DNA of 64,000 nucleotides from Gemmatimonadota bacterium (GTDB taxonomy: Bacteria; Gemmatimonadota; Gemmatimonadetes; Longimicrobiales; Gaopeijiaceae), in assembly GCA_022822445.1 (NCBI GenBank), contig JAJEBR010000005.1:124001-188000 (forward strand), in the 5' to 3' direction. The translations under genes and the position numbers were made by a program. This document shows, piece after piece, positions 45,318 through 57,033 of the stretch. The notes below the pieces were generated by a model that worked only from the letters and a program-made list of their open reading frames with translations, made no database searches and was not told the DNA's origin. The first letter of the stretch is position 1. Each line of letters opens with the position of its first letter.

Positions 45318-46169
45318 ATGTTTCCAGAACTGCTCAGGTTCCCGGAGGGTTTCCCGATCCTCGGGGGGGAGGCGATCACCTCGTTCGGGGTGATGATGCT
45401 GCTGGCCTTCCTGGTGGGCGGCTACATCCTGAAATCCGAGCTCGTGCGCATCGGGGAAGATCCCGAAAAGGGATGGGACCTGGTCCTGATGGCGGTCATC
45501 GGGGGGATCGTGGGCGCCCGGCTGTACTACGTATTCCTCAACTATCCGCGCTTCGCGGTCGACCCCTTCGGGATGCTCTTCGCGAGGGGCGGGATGGTGT
45601 GGTACGGGGGGTTCCTCGGGGCCGCCGCCCTGGTGATCTGGCGGATCCGCAAGTCGGGCATGCCGCTCGGTCGGACCGCCGACGCCGCGGCTCCCGCGCT
45701 CGCGCTCGCCTATGCGGTGGGACGAATCGGTTGCTTCCTGGTGGGGGACGACTACGGCCGCCCCACCGATTCCTGGGTCGGGATCGCCTTCCCCAGAGGT
45801 ATTCCCCCCACGCACGCCGATACGATGGCCGAACGGTTCGGCATCACCATCGACCCCGCGATGATCGAGAAGTACGGGGAGATCCTTCCGGTCCATCCCA
45901 CCCAGCTCTACGAGACCGGGATGTCCACCCTGATCTTCCTGCTGCTTTGGTCGCTGCGCCGCGGCCGGCACCCCGCGGGCTGGCTCTTCATGACCTGGCT
46001 GGCGCTGGCCGGGGTCGAGCGCTTCGTGGTCGAGATCTTCCGCGCCAAGGACGACCGCTTCTTCGGCGTGCTCACCCTCGCCCAGGTGATCTCCATCGGA
46101 CTGGTTGCTGTTGGAGCCTACTGGATGATACGGCTGCGCAGGAACGGAAAGGGGCGCCGTGCGGCCTGA
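45318..46169 (+). CDS. lgt: Prolipoprotein diacylglyceryl transferase
   Basis: This 283-residue inner-membrane enzyme starts lipoprotein maturation by moving diacylglycerol onto the lipobox Cys. It has about seven membrane helices. GGIVGARLYYVFLN, MVWYGGFLGAAALVIW, GRIGCFLVGDDYGRPT (the core signature, about residues 135-150) and VHPTQLYETG are intact. It serves lipoproteins such as the TonB-C protein in this window. It overlaps the phosphoesterase gene by 11 bases. Confidence 0.96.
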   Translation: MFPELLRFPEGFPILGGEAITSFGVMMLLAFLVGGYILKSELVRIGEDPEKGWDLVLMAVIGGIVGARLYYVFLNYPRFAVDPFGMLFARGGMVWYGGFLGAAALVIWRIRKSGMPLGRTADAAAPALALAYAVGRIGCFLVGDDYGRPTDSWVGIAFPRGIPPTHADTMAERFGITIDPAMIEKYGEILPVHPTQLYETGMSTLIFLLLWSLRRGRHPAGWLFMTWLALAGVERFVVEIFRAKDDRFFGVLTLAQVISIGLVAVGAYWMIRLRRNGKGRRAA

Positions 46170-47043
46170 CGGCCCGCAGAACAACCCCCATCGGGATGCG
46201 TCCGCGGACGGCCGGGACGTGACCATCCTTCATGCGTCGGACCTGCACTTCGGGGTGCCTCACCTCCCGGTCGTCGCCGAAGCGCTGCTCCGGTTCGCGG
46301 AGGAGGCCTCGCCGGCGGCGATCGTGATCTCCGGCGACCTGACGCAGCGGGCGAAGGTCCGCGAGTACCGCGCCGCACGCGACTTCCTGGACAGACTGCC
46401 CCCGATTCCCCTTGTCGTGACCGCCGGGAATCACGACGTGCCGCTGTACCGGGTTTGGGAGCGGTTCTTCACGCCCTTCCGCAACTACCGCAGGTACATC
46501 GCGCACCGGCTCGACACCGTCCTCGACGTCTCGGGCGAAGGTGACGCCCCGGGCCTGCGCATCGTCGCCCTCAATTCCGCCGCACCCCGTACGGCCATCG
46601 TCAACGGCCGGCTGAGCGACCGGCAGCTCGACTTCGCGGCCGGTGCCTTCGCCGACGCCCCGAAGCGCGCGCGCCAGGTGCTGGTCGTCCACCACAATCT
46701 GCTTGGGCCCGGCGGGGAAGATCCCGTCCCCACGCTGCCGCGGGCACAGCATGTTCTGCGCGGGGCGGAAGAGTGGGGCGTGGACGTGATTCTGTCCGGG
46801 CACATCCACCGCACGCACCTGGCGTGGGGCGGGGGACGCCCTGCGCCAGGCGGCCGGGGAGTCCCGGTGGTTGTCACGGGAACGACCTCGTCAAGCCGGG
46901 GCCGGGGCCCGGAGAAGGGGCGGAACTCCCTGAACCTGGTCACCCTCGATGGATCGGGAGTCGATGTCACCGTGTATCTTTACTCCCGGGAGGCAGGTCG
47001 GTTCCTTGCCGGGGAGCAGCACCGCTTTCCGGTGGAGGGGTAG
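46159..47043 (+). CDS. Calcineurin-like metallophosphoesterase
   Basis: This 294-residue protein has all metal-binding blocks in order: ILHASDLHFG (DxH), AAIVISGDLTQRAKVREY (GDLT), VVTAGNHDVP (GNHD), VLVVHHNLLGP (His) and VDVILSGHIHRTH (GHxH). It is of the CpdA/Icc-like cytoplasmic class by size. The substrate could be a cyclic nucleotide or another phosphodiester; sequence alone does not say. It starts inside the end of lgt. Confidence 0.9.
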   Translation: MRPDGPQNNPHRDASADGRDVTILHASDLHFGVPHLPVVAEALLRFAEEASPAAIVISGDLTQRAKVREYRAARDFLDRLPPIPLVVTAGNHDVPLYRVWERFFTPFRNYRRYIAHRLDTVLDVSGEGDAPGLRIVALNSAAPRTAIVNGRLSDRQLDFAAGAFADAPKRARQVLVVHHNLLGPGGEDPVPTLPRAQHVLRGAEEWGVDVILSGHIHRTHLAWGGGRPAPGGRGVPVVVTGTTSSSRGRGPEKGRNSLNLVTLDGSGVDVTVYLYSREAGRFLAGEQHRFPVEG

Positions 47044-47162
47044 TCGTCGCGCCAGCGCGCAGGGAGGGGACGGCGGGCGGCGCTCCAGAAAAGTAAGGAA
47101 AACACGACAGTTAGTAAGGTTCACTTGACGTTTTGCGAAGACGTACCGTGATAACGAGGGGG

Positions 47163-49436
47163 ATGCGCGGCGACGAGCGCAGGGGCCGTCCCCGCATTCT
47201 GCCGGGGGTGATTGCAGTGCTGTGCGCTCTCGGCTGGGGTGCGGTTGCCGAGGCACAGACCGGTCGCAGCGAAGTGGCGTCGGTCGATTTCGAGGGCAAC
47301 GAGTTCTTCTCCGACGCCGAGCTCCAGCGGCTGGTCCAGACGAGGGCGCCCAGCTGCCCGCCGATCCTGGCCGTCACCTGCGCGCTGGGCATCGATTGGG
47401 GAAGAAGCAGCACGGCCTTCAGTTCGCTGGTGCTGGCCGAGGACGCCCGGCGGCTGCAGTTCTACTACCAGGCCCACGGATTTCAGGAAGCGGCGGTGGT
47501 TCCGGATACGGCACTTACCGCCGACTCCGCGGTGTCGGTCACATTCCGGATCGACGAGGGGTCGGTCTACCATGTGGGCTCGATCAGCTTTGTCGGCGAT
47601 CCGGTACCGCCGGAACTCGGGGTCGCGGTCGATCTGCCCGTCGGAGCGGGTGACCCGCTGCAATCCCTGCTCATCCAGGCAGCCGCGGACACACTCGCAC
47701 TCCGGCTCAGGGACGCCGGCTACGCGTACGCCGACGTGTTCATCAACCTCGACCTCGCGGCCGCCAGCGATACTGCGAGCGTCGCCTACCGGGTGGAGCT
47801 CGGCCCGATATCGACCATCGGGCCGATTCGCGTGTCCGGCAACCGCCTTCTGGAGGACGAGGTCATCCTGGCTCGCCTGCCCTTCCGCGAAGGGAACCGC
47901 TTCAGCGAACGGGAGATTCTGGAAGGGCAGCGCAGCCTCCATGAACTCGGGCTGGTGACCCGGGCCCTGGTGGAGCGCGACACCCCCCCGGCGGACACCG
48001 ACCCGGTCATTCCGATCCGGGTGCAGATCGAGGAGGGGGACCTGCACGTGGTGGGCGCCGAGGGCGGTTTCGACAACTCGGAGTGTGTCAACGTGGAGGG
48101 GCGCTGGGCGAGCCGGAACTTCGGAGGCGGGGGGCGCACGCTCCGGCTCCAGACCCGCCTCTCCAACATCCTCGCGGGGACCCTGCAATCGACGCCGCTC
48201 TGCCCCCAGGCGGGCACCGGTGACTTCGGCCGGCTCAACTGGCTCGTCAGGGCCGACTTCAACCAGCCCAGCTTCTTCACCCGGCGGATGACCTTCGCGG
48301 CAGGGCTCTATTCCGAGCGCCTGTCACGCAAGAACGTATTCGTGCGGGAGACCTTCGGCCTCGACTTCGCAATCAGCCGCAGCATCGCTGGAGGCTCCCT
48401 GGCCAACCTGCGCTTCAGGCCGCAGCTCAACCGCCTGAGGGCGGCCGAAGTGACGCTCTGCGCCACCTTCCTCGCCTGCACGCCGGAAGACATGGACGTC
48501 CTGTCGAGCTACACCTGGCTCTCGCCGGTGGGACTGTCCTTCAGCCGGGACCGGACGGACGACATCGTCAATCCCACACGCGGCTACCGGCTCCTTGTGG
48601 ACGTCGAGCACGCGAGCGGCTTCACGGCCTCGGACTACGCGTACCTGCGGACCTTTGCCGACGCGAGCGTCTACCGCCGAACGGGCTCGGACGCGGTGCT
48701 CGCCCTGCGGGTGCGGGCGGGGCGTATCGGAGCGGTCGGCTTCGCGGGCGGCCTTTCGGGCGAAGGAGGCTTCGCGGACATCGTGCCGTCGCAGAAGCGG
48801 TTCTACGGCGGTGGCGCAAACAGCGTCCGCGGGTTCGCGCAGAACACGCTTGGGCCGAGGACGCTGTCGATCGGAGTCGAGGACCTGCTCGTCAGGCGAG
48901 GGCCCGGCGGAACGCCCGTCTGCTCGCCCGAGGCCGTGCGGGACCTGAGTTGCGACGGAGCGGCCCTGGCCGGATCGGAGCGGTATCAGTTGCGTCCCAT
49001 CGGCGGACTGGCCACCCTGGAAGCGAGCGCCGAACTGCGGTTCAGATTGTACGGGGACGCGCTCGGCGGTGCGGCCTTCGTCGATGTCGGCCAGGTTTGG
49101 CCCAACGAGCTGAGCCTGGACGACCTGGAGGTGAGCCCGGGGATCGGACTCCGGTACAACACGGCGTTCGGTCCCATTCGTCTGGATATCGCGTATTCGT
49201 TCCGTGAGCAGGAGCCGCTCCAGGTGGTCACTTCGCAGATCCGGCCCTTCGCGCCCGCCCGGGACGACCCCGGCGACCGGATCGACATCGGCGCCCCGGG
49301 CGGCCCCCTCGAGCTGATCGACTGGGTCGTGTCGGAGGATCTGGCCCTGCTCCGCCCGCCCGTCCTCTTCGGTGACGCCTCCGGATTCAGCTGGCGGCGC
49401 TTCCAGCTCCAGTTCTCGATCGGCCAGGCGTTCTGA
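47163..49436 (+). CDS. Omp85-family outer-membrane assembly protein (TamA/BamA-like)
   Basis: This is a 757-residue protein from ATG 47163 (GTG 47148 and TTG 47133 are alternatives). A signal peptide ends ALGWGAVAEAQT. POTRA-type repeats follow (VASVDFEGNEFFSDAELQRL, about residues 40-60; IGPIRVSGNRLLEDEVILAR, about 215-235). The C-terminal barrel has the lid-loop signature in FYGGGANSVRGFAQNTLG (RGF) and PGIGLRYNTAFGPIRLDIAYS near the end, finishing in a Phe. With tamB two bases downstream, it is probably the TamA partner. A BamA role is not excluded. Confidence 0.87.
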   Translation: MRGDERRGRPRILPGVIAVLCALGWGAVAEAQTGRSEVASVDFEGNEFFSDAELQRLVQTRAPSCPPILAVTCALGIDWGRSSTAFSSLVLAEDARRLQFYYQAHGFQEAAVVPDTALTADSAVSVTFRIDEGSVYHVGSISFVGDPVPPELGVAVDLPVGAGDPLQSLLIQAAADTLALRLRDAGYAYADVFINLDLAAASDTASVAYRVELGPISTIGPIRVSGNRLLEDEVILARLPFREGNRFSEREILEGQRSLHELGLVTRALVERDTPPADTDPVIPIRVQIEEGDLHVVGAEGGFDNSECVNVEGRWASRNFGGGGRTLRLQTRLSNILAGTLQSTPLCPQAGTGDFGRLNWLVRADFNQPSFFTRRMTFAAGLYSERLSRKNVFVRETFGLDFAISRSIAGGSLANLRFRPQLNRLRAAEVTLCATFLACTPEDMDVLSSYTWLSPVGLSFSRDRTDDIVNPTRGYRLLVDVEHASGFTASDYAYLRTFADASVYRRTGSDAVLALRVRAGRIGAVGFAGGLSGEGGFADIVPSQKRFYGGGANSVRGFAQNTLGPRTLSIGVEDLLVRRGPGGTPVCSPEAVRDLSCDGAALAGSERYQLRPIGGLATLEASAELRFRLYGDALGGAAFVDVGQVWPNELSLDDLEVSPGIGLRYNTAFGPIRLDIAYSFREQEPLQVVTSQIRPFAPARDDPGDRIDIGAPGGPLELIDWVVSEDLALLRPPVLFGDASGFSWRRFQLQFSIGQAF

Positions 49437-49438
49437 CC

Positions 49439-52400
49439 GTGGCGGGCGCGAAGAAGGACCGGGAGTCCGGGGCGGCCGGCAAGGCGGGACCGGCTGGCGA
49501 GGCGGGAACGGCCTCGCAGGGCGCGCGGCGAAGTCCCGCATCGCGATTCTTCATCTGGGCGGTGTTGACCGGGGCGGCCCTGTGCGTGGCCGGTGTCGCG
49601 GGCGCCGTGGTCATCAGCCACACGGCGGCGGGGCGCGGCCTGGCGCTCGACTGGCTCCTCAGCCGGCTGCGTCCCGGGATCAACGGCTCGCTCACCGTGG
49701 GATCGGTGTCGCCGGGCGGGCTGCTCGGGGGAGCGACCTTCCACGATGTCCGGATCAGCGACCGCGAGGGGCACGTGCTTCTGGTGGTGGACTCGGTCCG
49801 GGCCAGGTATTCGGTGGCCGATTTCCTCGGCGGGCCTCCGGGGCTTGAAGACCTGCAGGTCTGGTCGCCCGTCGTCGACTTCGCGCCCGCCGACGGAAGG
49901 CGCATCCAGCTCGACAGCATCCTCGTGCCGGGTGGGGTCTCCTTCGCCTCTGCCGGCGCGGCCGAGGGTGTCCCCGGTGCGGAGGACGCAGGCTTCCTGA
50001 TCCGCGGAGGGCGCATCCACGGGGGAACGGTGGTCGCGCGCGACCGGGACGGAGCCCTGGTGCACGTCCGGGAGATCGAGGCGCGGGTAGGGCGGGTCGA
50101 GGTGGGCCCGGGCCCGGACCCGACGATGGTTGCCGCGGTGGAAGAGCTGGACCTGTCCTATCCGCTGGGCGAAGGAGTGCTCGATCTTCGCGACATTCGG
50201 GGCACCCTCCGCAGCCGGAACCCCACGGTCGCGATGGACGTCGAGCACTTCGAGCTGCCCGCTTCGACGGGACATGGCGATGTGCATGTGGAGTGGGACC
50301 CCGAGGGCTGGTCGTCCGTCTTCGATCTGGACGTCGACCGGATGGCGCTGACGGACCTGGCCTGGATCGATGAGCGATTCGATCGGGGCACGGCCAGTGG
50401 CCAGGTACGCATCGTGACCGGGCCCTCCGGGGTGCGGATCGAGTTTTCCGGCGGACGTGCCGAGCTGGGCTCCGCAAGCCTGGGACTGTCCGGCGCGTTC
50501 GGCGTGAACGACGCTGCGAACGAAGTGCACTTCGAAGGACTGACGGTGGCGCCGGACGGCCTCCCCGCTGAGGAGCTCGACCGGTGGCTGCCCGAGCCCC
50601 TGGACGTCGCCGGACTGCTGTCGGGCGAGGTCCGGCTCGATGGCAGGCCGGGACGATTGAGCGCGGCGGGAGAGCTCACGCTCCGGACCGGAGACGGCGA
50701 GAGGACGCTCGCTCGCGTGTCCGGACGGGGCGCCGTGCTCGAGCGGGGCGCGCTCGAAGACGTCGTGCTGCACGTCGACGAACTCGACTACGGGGTGCTG
50801 GCAACCCACGTTCCCCAGGTCCCCTGGACCGGGAGCGGGGACGCGACGGTGCGACTGGACGGTGACCTCCGGACCGGAATGGCGGTGGAGATTGCCGCGA
50901 ACCAGTCTGTGCCGGACGGCAGCTCGGTCGCCGTGCGGGGAACGGTGTACGGCGACACCGCAATCTCGGTGGTCGACCTGCAGGCACGGCTGGAGCCGCT
51001 GTCGCTGACGGCGGTGCGCGAGATGTATCCCGGTTTCCCCGTGTCCGGCGCCGTCAGCGGCACGGTGTCGGTGTCGGGCCGCCTCGAGGAACTGTCGTTC
51101 GCCTCCGACCTGCAGACGGCGGCCGGCCCGCTGGCTGCCGAAGGCCAGGTCAACGCCAGGGACCTGGCGGCCGGCTACCGCATCGAGGCATCGGTGGAGG
51201 AGTTCCGGCTCTCGGAGTTCGTCGGCGAGCTCCCGGACACCTTCAGCCTCACCGCCAGCGCGACCCTCAGCGGACGCGGACTCGATCTGGCGTCGGTGCG
51301 GGCGGGCCTGGTGCTGAAGGTGGAGCCCTCGACGATCGGTCCGCTTGCAGTCGACTCGGCCGGTCTGGAGGCGTGGGTGGACGAGGACGGCATCCTGCGG
51401 GTCGAGTCGCTGTACGCGGATGCGGGCGGCGTCGGCGTCCGGGGCAGGGGCACGCTGGGGACGGTCTCGGCGGCAGGCGACGGCGTTACGCTTTCCGTCT
51501 CGTCAGCCTCCGTCCACCCGCTGCGCGACCTGTTCATGGGCGAGAACCTGGTCGCCTGGGACGAGCTCCTGCCGCTCGAGCAGAGCATCATGATCGAATT
51601 CGACGGGGTCGATCCCGACACCTTCCCCCGGGCCCGCGACATCCGCTTCGATGCGAGGGCCGACGGGCAGATCCGGATCGAGGGCGCGGTGCGGGACCTC
51701 GTCGCGCATGCCGGGATCACCTTCGAGGATGTGGAGTACGGCCAGTTCCTGGCGCAGAGGGTCCAGACCGATCTGACCGTGAGCGGACTGGGACTGCGCG
51801 CAGCGGCCCCGGCCGGCGGCCCGGAGGATTCGGCCGTCGCCGGGCCCGGGAATCCAGCCTCTGCCGCGACCGGGGATCCAGCCTCTGCCGCGACCGGGGA
51901 TCCGGCCTCTGCCGCGACCGGGGATCCAGCCTCTGCCGCGACCGGGACGCCGGCCTCTGCCGAGCCCGCCCTCCGCGAACCGGTTGTGATAACGGGAGTG
52001 ATAACGAGCTCTTCCGTCTCCTTCCGCGACCGCGAGTACCGGTTCGCTCTGGTGGAAGGCAACTACGCCTTGGGGGGCCGCGGACCGGTCCGGGTTTTCA
52101 TCTCGCGCACACTGACCGAGTCGTACGAGGCACGGGGGGTGGTCGGCCTGCGCGAAGACGGCGGGCGCATCGATCTGGACGGCTTCACTGTGGTGAGGGA
52201 CGACCGCCGGTGGAACCTGAGGGGACCCGCGCGCTTCGAGTGGGACACGGAGGTCGTGCGCGTCCGGGACTTCGGGCTGATCCGGCCGGGGACAGAGGGA
52301 CTGCGGGTGCGCGCGGACGGCCTCCTGTCCCGGGGGGAGGGTGAGTCGGACTTCGAACTGCAGGTTGCCGACCTCGATCTGGGCGTGGTGGGCAGCCTGC

Positions 52401-54115
52401 TGCAGATGGAGGCTCCCCCGACCGGCGTGGTGTCGGCGAACCTGCGCGCCGAGGGCTCCGGACGCGTCCCGCGGTGGGCGGGGACGCTCGAGGCATCGGA
52501 CATCGAGCTGGGCACCTTCAGCTTCGACCGGGTGTCCGCGGACGGAAGCTACTCCGGCCGGGCACTCGAAACGCGCGTGGAGGCGTGGAGCGCGGGACGC
52601 CGCAACCTGCGCGCCGAAGGCACGGTCCCGCTCGACCTGCGTCTGGTGTCGGTTGCCGACCGCATTCCGGACGAGCCGATGGACCTGCGGATCGAGGCCG
52701 ACTCGTTTCCGGCGGCGATGGTACTCGGCGGGCTCGATGGCCTGGAGGGGGTCGCGGGGACGGTAAGCGGGGACGTTATGCTGCGGGGGCGGCCGTCGGC
52801 TCTGGAACCCGACGGCTCGCTGCGCATGAGGGGCGGGGAAGCGACTTTGGCCGCTTTCGGCACGCGACTGTCCTCGGCGGAGCTGGATCTGGACCTGGAT
52901 CCTGGCGGCGTGGTGACCGTGAACGGTTCGGCCTTCTCGGGGGGCACTCTGGATCTTCGCGGCACGGTGGACCTGGCCAGCTACCAGGACGATATCGGGC
53001 TGGAGCTCGCCTTCTGGCCCAGGGAGTTCCAGATCGTGGACAGGATCGACATCGAGGCGGCGGTCACCGGCGACTCGGTCGCGCTTACGGGCACCTTCAA
53101 CTACCCCCTCATCCTGGGTGAGGTCGAGGTCGTCGACGCCACGGTCGACATCGACGAATTCGAGCGGAGCGCCGAGGTCGTGGACCTTTACGACCCGGTT
53201 CTCTTCAGTGCAGCCACCGCCCAACTCGGTCTCGGCGACGAGGACGCCGCCGCGGGCGAGCGCGTCCCCTTCCTCCAGAACCTGCGTCTCGATGTGAGTC
53301 TGGCCCTGGGACGGGCGAACCGGATCGAATCCCACAACATGGATGCGACGGTGGCGGGGGAGCTCTCGCTTACCTTCGACCGGGCGGGAAACCAGCTGAT
53401 CGTCTACGGCGAAGCGAACCTCGTCAGGGGCAACTACACGCTCGGTTCGCGGAACCTGCGCATGACGGAAGGGGTCTTCCGCTTCCCGGGGACGCCGGGA
53501 TTCGACCCGGGGATTTCGGTGACCGCGGTCACCCGGCTGGCCACCTGCGACGGTGAGCCGCAAGAGATCACCACCAACATGTCCGGCACGCTCCTGAGGC
53601 CCTATGTCAACATCCAGAGCGACGCCGAGCGCACGACTTCGGAGTCGGAGCTGTACAACCTGCTCATCCTGGGCCGCTGCTCCTCCACGCTGCTCGGTTC
53701 CGCGGGCGCGGCCTCGTTCGATGCCGGCCAGGGCTTTCTTCTGAGCCAGTTCGGCAACGTGATCGGCAACGAGTTCGCGCGGGAACTCGACCTGGACTAT
53801 CTGTTCGTGTCGCAGCCCGACTACGGTCTGGCCACCACGGCCCTCGGCGCATCGTCGCTGCAGGTGGAGGTCGGGCGCTACCTCCGGGACGATGTCTTCC
53901 TGATCGGCGTGTACCGGCGCGGATACTGCGCCGATCCCACCATCCCCGTGAGCAGCGGCGGCATGAGGATCGAGGTCTCGCTGCCCCGGGCCGTGACCAT
54001 GGAGAGCTTTTACGAAGGCCGCTGCACCCGCGAGCAGTACCGCGGACTCGACGACATCTCTCTCCAGCTGGCTCGCATCTGGGGATTCTCCTTCTTGCGC
54101 GAATGGGGATATTGA
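49439..54115 (+). CDS. tamB: Translocation and assembly module protein TamB
   Basis: This very long 1558-residue protein starts at GTG 49439. It has an N-terminal membrane anchor ([20 protein letters not shown], about residues 37-56). The remainder is a repetitive beta-rich groove of the AsmA/TamB type, and the C-terminal DUF490 domain holds [40 protein letters not shown] and SETELYNLL-like [13 protein letters not shown]. The family spans the periplasm and is proposed to carry phospholipids or assist outer-membrane protein insertion with TamA. A 24-base minisatellite interrupts the middle. Its end overlaps uvrA by 13 bases. Confidence 0.9.
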   Translation: MAGAKKDRESGAAGKAGPAGEAGTASQGARRSPASRFFIWAVLTGAALCVAGVAGAVVISHTAAGRGLALDWLLSRLRPGINGSLTVGSVSPGGLLGGATFHDVRISDREGHVLLVVDSVRARYSVADFLGGPPGLEDLQVWSPVVDFAPADGRRIQLDSILVPGGVSFASAGAAEGVPGAEDAGFLIRGGRIHGGTVVARDRDGALVHVREIEARVGRVEVGPGPDPTMVAAVEELDLSYPLGEGVLDLRDIRGTLRSRNPTVAMDVEHFELPASTGHGDVHVEWDPEGWSSVFDLDVDRMALTDLAWIDERFDRGTASGQVRIVTGPSGVRIEFSGGRAELGSASLGLSGAFGVNDAANEVHFEGLTVAPDGLPAEELDRWLPEPLDVAGLLSGEVRLDGRPGRLSAAGELTLRTGDGERTLARVSGRGAVLERGALEDVVLHVDELDYGVLATHVPQVPWTGSGDATVRLDGDLRTGMAVEIAANQSVPDGSSVAVRGTVYGDTAISVVDLQARLEPLSLTAVREMYPGFPVSGAVSGTVSVSGRLEELSFASDLQTAAGPLAAEGQVNARDLAAGYRIEASVEEFRLSEFVGELPDTFSLTASATLSGRGLDLASVRAGLVLKVEPSTIGPLAVDSAGLEAWVDEDGILRVESLYADAGGVGVRGRGTLGTVSAAGDGVTLSVSSASVHPLRDLFMGENLVAWDELLPLEQSIMIEFDGVDPDTFPRARDIRFDARADGQIRIEGAVRDLVAHAGITFEDVEYGQFLAQRVQTDLTVSGLGLRAAAPAGGPEDSAVAGPGNPASAATGDPASAATGDPASAATGDPASAATGTPASAEPALREPVVITGVITSSSVSFRDREYRFALVEGNYALGGRGPVRVFISRTLTESYEARGVVGLREDGGRIDLDGFTVVRDDRRWNLRGPARFEWDTEVVRVRDFGLIRPGTEGLRVRADGLLSRGEGESDFELQVADLDLGVVGSLLQMEAPPTGVVSANLRAEGSGRVPRWAGTLEASDIELGTFSFDRVSADGSYSGRALETRVEAWSAGRRNLRAEGTVPLDLRLVSVADRIPDEPMDLRIEADSFPAAMVLGGLDGLEGVAGTVSGDVMLRGRPSALEPDGSLRMRGGEATLAAFGTRLSSAELDLDLDPGGVVTVNGSAFSGGTLDLRGTVDLASYQDDIGLELAFWPREFQIVDRIDIEAAVTGDSVALTGTFNYPLILGEVEVVDATVDIDEFERSAEVVDLYDPVLFSAATAQLGLGDEDAAAGERVPFLQNLRLDVSLALGRANRIESHNMDATVAGELSLTFDRAGNQLIVYGEANLVRGNYTLGSRNLRMTEGVFRFPGTPGFDPGISVTAVTRLATCDGEPQEITTNMSGTLLRPYVNIQSDAERTTSESELYNLLILGRCSSTLLGSAGAASFDAGQGFLLSQFGNVIGNEFARELDLDYLFVSQPDYGLATTALGASSLQVEVGRYLRDDVFLIGVYRRGYCADPTIPVSSGGMRIEVSLPRAVTMESFYEGRCTREQYRGLDDISLQLARIWGFSFLREWGY
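51848..51967 (+). repeat. Five 24-base tandem units in tamB
   Basis: Units begin at 51848, 51872, 51896, 51920 and 51944 and encode [16 protein letters not shown] (three times) and GTPASAEP. The middle three are nearly identical in DNA (one A/G change), so the array is recent and may vary in copy number in steps of eight residues without a frameshift. Confidence 0.9.
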
Positions 54116-57033
54116 AGCTCGTCATCCGCGGGGCCCGGGAGCACAACCTGCGGGACATCTCGCTGGATATCCCGAGGGAGCGGTTCGTGGTCGTGACCGG
54201 GCTGTCGGGGTCGGGGAAGTCGTCGCTGGCCTTCGACACCATCTACGCGGAGGGCCAGCGCCGCTACATCGAGTCGCTGTCGGCGTACGCGCGCCAGTTC
54301 CTGGGGCTGATGGAGAAGCCCGACGTGGACACCATCGAGGGACTCTCGCCGGCCATCTCGATTGAGCAGAAGTCGGTGTCGCGCAACCCGCGTTCAACAG
54401 TCGGAACCGTAACCGAGGTTTATGACTATCTAAGGCTACTTTACGCCCGCGTCGGTACGCCGCACTGCCCGGATTGCGATCTGCCCATCCGGCGCCAGCC
54501 CGCCTCCCACATCGTGGGCCAGGTGCTCGGGATGCGGGAAGGGACGCACATTCAGGTGGTGGCGCCGCTGGTGCGGGGCCGCAAGGGGGAGTTCCGCGAC
54601 CTCTTCGACCGGGCGCGCCGCGACGGATTCGTTCGTGCGCTCGTCGACGGGAGGGTGCACGACCTGCGCGAGGTCCCCCGCCTGAACCGCTACGAGAACC
54701 ACGACATCGGGATCATCGTGGACCGGCTGGCGGTCCGGGAGGAGGACCGGACGCGGCTCTCCGATTCGGTCGAAACCGCGCTGCGTGCCGCGGAGGGGGT
54801 GGTGCAGATCATCGAGCGGCGGGGGCGGGACGACGTGTCCCATCTCTTCAGCGAGCACTACGCCTGCGCGAACTGCGGGACCAGCTTCCCCGAGCTGGAG
54901 CCCCGGGTGTTCTCCTTCAATTCTCCCCACGGGGCATGCTCCGGCTGCGGCGGCCTGGGAACGACCCGCGAAGTCAACGGTGCCCTCCTGCTGGCCAGTC
55001 CGTCGCTCTCGCTGCTGGAGGGCGTGATCATTCCCTGGGGGGATCCCGGCGGACACCTGCGCGGCTCCGTGATCCCGGGGCTGGCGGAGGCCTACGAGTT
55101 CGATCCGCGCGATGCCTGGCGGGACCTGCCCCTGGAGGCGCGCGACGCGCTGCTCCACGGCTCCGGGGGGATGAAGATCCGCTTTCCCTACAACGCCGGA
55201 AAGATGAAGGGCCACTACGAGGACTATTGGGAGGGCGTGGTCGCCAACGTCGAGCGCCGGTACCGGGAAACGACCTCGGAGCACGTCCGCACGCAGCTCG
55301 AGCAGTACATGTCCAGACGCACCTGTGCCGACTGCGGCGGCTCGCGCCTAGGCCCCTTCGGGAGAGCGGTGCGGATCGGCGGCGCTCCCATCAGCGACCT
55401 CGTGGAACGCCCCATCGGGGAGGTGCTCGACTTCCTGCGCGCGCTGCCGGTGACGGGGGAGGCGGGCGACCGTGGGGACGGCGCCCCGCCCGGCGACGCG
55501 CGTCCGTCCGGCTCCGGCGATCCGCGCGGCCCCCACGCCCCACCCCGCGACCCCCTTCCCGGCGAGATCGCGGGCCCCATCCTCAAGGAGGTCACCGAGC
55601 GGCTGGGCTTCCTGCGGAATGTGGGCCTCGACTACCTTACGCTCAGCCGCTCGGCGGACACCCTGTCGGGCGGGGAGTCCCAGCGCATCCGGCTCGCGAC
55701 CCAGATCGGCAGCCGCCTGGTGGGCGTCCTGTACATCCTGGACGAGCCGTCGATCGGGCTGCACCAGCGCGACAACCACCGCCTGCTGCACACGCTCAAG
55801 GAGCTGCGCGACCTTGGCAACTCGGTGATCGTGGTCGAGCACGACGAGGACACGATCCTGGCCGCGGACCACGTGATCGACCTGGGCCCCGGGGCGGGCC
55901 GCGCCGGGGGACGGGTGGTTGCGGCGGGGACGGTCGACGAGATCCGCGCCGCGCCCGAGTCGATCACCGGCGCGTACCTTCGCGGCGACCGCGAGATACC
56001 GGTTCCGGCGAAGCGGCGAAGGCCGGACCCGGACAAGCGCCTGATCGTGCGGGGCGCATCGGAGCACAACCTGAAGTCGATCGACGCGGCCTTCCCGCTC
56101 GGCTGCTTCATCTGCGTCACCGGCGTCAGCGGCTCCGGCAAGTCGACGCTCGTCAACGCCACCCTCTACCGGGCACTCTCGCGCAACTTCTACCGGAGCC
56201 GCGCGGTCGCGGGCGCCCACGACCGCATCGACGGCCTCGCCGGCGCCGACAAGGTGATCGAGGTCGACCAGTCCCCGATCGGGCGCACTCCGCGCTCCAA
56301 CCCCGCCACCTACACGGGCCTCTTCACCCCGGTCCGCCAACTCTTCGCGGGCGTTCCGGAGGCGCAGATCCGCGGCTATCTGGCCGGGCGCTTTTCCTTC
56401 AACGTGAAGGGCGGGCGGTGCGAGTCCTGCAAGGGCGACGGCCTGGTCAAGATCGAGATGCACTTCCTCCCGGACGTGTACGTGCGCTGCGACGTGTGCC
56501 GGGGCCGCCGCTACAACCGCGAGACCCTCGACATCTACTACAAGGGCAGGAACATCGCCGACGTGCTGGAGATGACGGTCGCCGAGGCGCTCGACTTCTT
56601 CGACGCGGTTCCGCAGATCCGGCGCCGGCTGAAGACGCTGTCGGACGTGGGGCTCGGCTATATCCACCTGGGCCAGAGCGCGACGACTCTGTCGGGCGGC
56701 GAGGCGCAGCGGATCAAGCTTTCGTCCGAACTGTCGAAGAAGGCCACCGGAAGGACGGTCTACATCCTGGACGAGCCCACCACCGGCCTCCACATGGAGG
56801 ATGTGCGCATCCTGCTGAAGGTGCTGCACCGCTTGGTCGAGCGCGGCAATACCGTCGTCGTCATCGAGCACAACCTGCACGTGGTCAAGACCGCGGACTG
56901 GGTGATCGACCTCGGTCCGGAGGGGGGCGACGCGGGGGGTCGGATCGTCGCCGAGGGCACGCCGGAGCAGGTCGCGATGGAGCTGGCATCGTACACGGGA
57001 CTGTACCTTAAGGACCTGCTGGTGCGAGAATGA
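54103..57033 (+). CDS. uvrA: UvrABC excinuclease subunit A
   Basis: This is a 976-residue damage-recognition ATPase. It has two ABC ATPase modules: Walker [15 protein letters not shown] (about residues 31-44) and [12 protein letters not shown] (about 674-685). The signatures are [16 protein letters not shown] and [15 protein letters not shown], and the Walker B strands [12 protein letters not shown] and [12 protein letters not shown]. Zinc pairs are CANC with CSGC, and CESC with CDVC. A Pro/Gly/Asp-rich insert of about 35 residues (about 455-490) interrupts the first module. The start ATG lies inside the end of tamB. Confidence 0.97.
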   Translation: MGILKLVIRGAREHNLRDISLDIPRERFVVVTGLSGSGKSSLAFDTIYAEGQRRYIESLSAYARQFLGLMEKPDVDTIEGLSPAISIEQKSVSRNPRSTVGTVTEVYDYLRLLYARVGTPHCPDCDLPIRRQPASHIVGQVLGMREGTHIQVVAPLVRGRKGEFRDLFDRARRDGFVRALVDGRVHDLREVPRLNRYENHDIGIIVDRLAVREEDRTRLSDSVETALRAAEGVVQIIERRGRDDVSHLFSEHYACANCGTSFPELEPRVFSFNSPHGACSGCGGLGTTREVNGALLLASPSLSLLEGVIIPWGDPGGHLRGSVIPGLAEAYEFDPRDAWRDLPLEARDALLHGSGGMKIRFPYNAGKMKGHYEDYWEGVVANVERRYRETTSEHVRTQLEQYMSRRTCADCGGSRLGPFGRAVRIGGAPISDLVERPIGEVLDFLRALPVTGEAGDRGDGAPPGDARPSGSGDPRGPHAPPRDPLPGEIAGPILKEVTERLGFLRNVGLDYLTLSRSADTLSGGESQRIRLATQIGSRLVGVLYILDEPSIGLHQRDNHRLLHTLKELRDLGNSVIVVEHDEDTILAADHVIDLGPGAGRAGGRVVAAGTVDEIRAAPESITGAYLRGDREIPVPAKRRRPDPDKRLIVRGASEHNLKSIDAAFPLGCFICVTGVSGSGKSTLVNATLYRALSRNFYRSRAVAGAHDRIDGLAGADKVIEVDQSPIGRTPRSNPATYTGLFTPVRQLFAGVPEAQIRGYLAGRFSFNVKGGRCESCKGDGLVKIEMHFLPDVYVRCDVCRGRRYNRETLDIYYKGRNIADVLEMTVAEALDFFDAVPQIRRRLKTLSDVGLGYIHLGQSATTLSGGEAQRIKLSSELSKKATGRTVYILDEPTTGLHMEDVRILLKVLHRLVERGNTVVVIEHNLHVVKTADWVIDLGPEGGDAGGRIVAEGTPEQVAMELASYTGLYLKDLLVRE

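Noticed and set aside
47125-47153. TTGACG followed by GTGATA as a promoter for the Omp85 gene
   Set aside because: The -35 is good and spacing is 17, but the -10 matches consensus at only about one position and the start would fall nearly on the ATG.
51848-51967. CRISPR-like direct repeats
   Set aside because: Units are contiguous without spacers, in frame, and encode a Pro/Ala/Ser linker within tamB.
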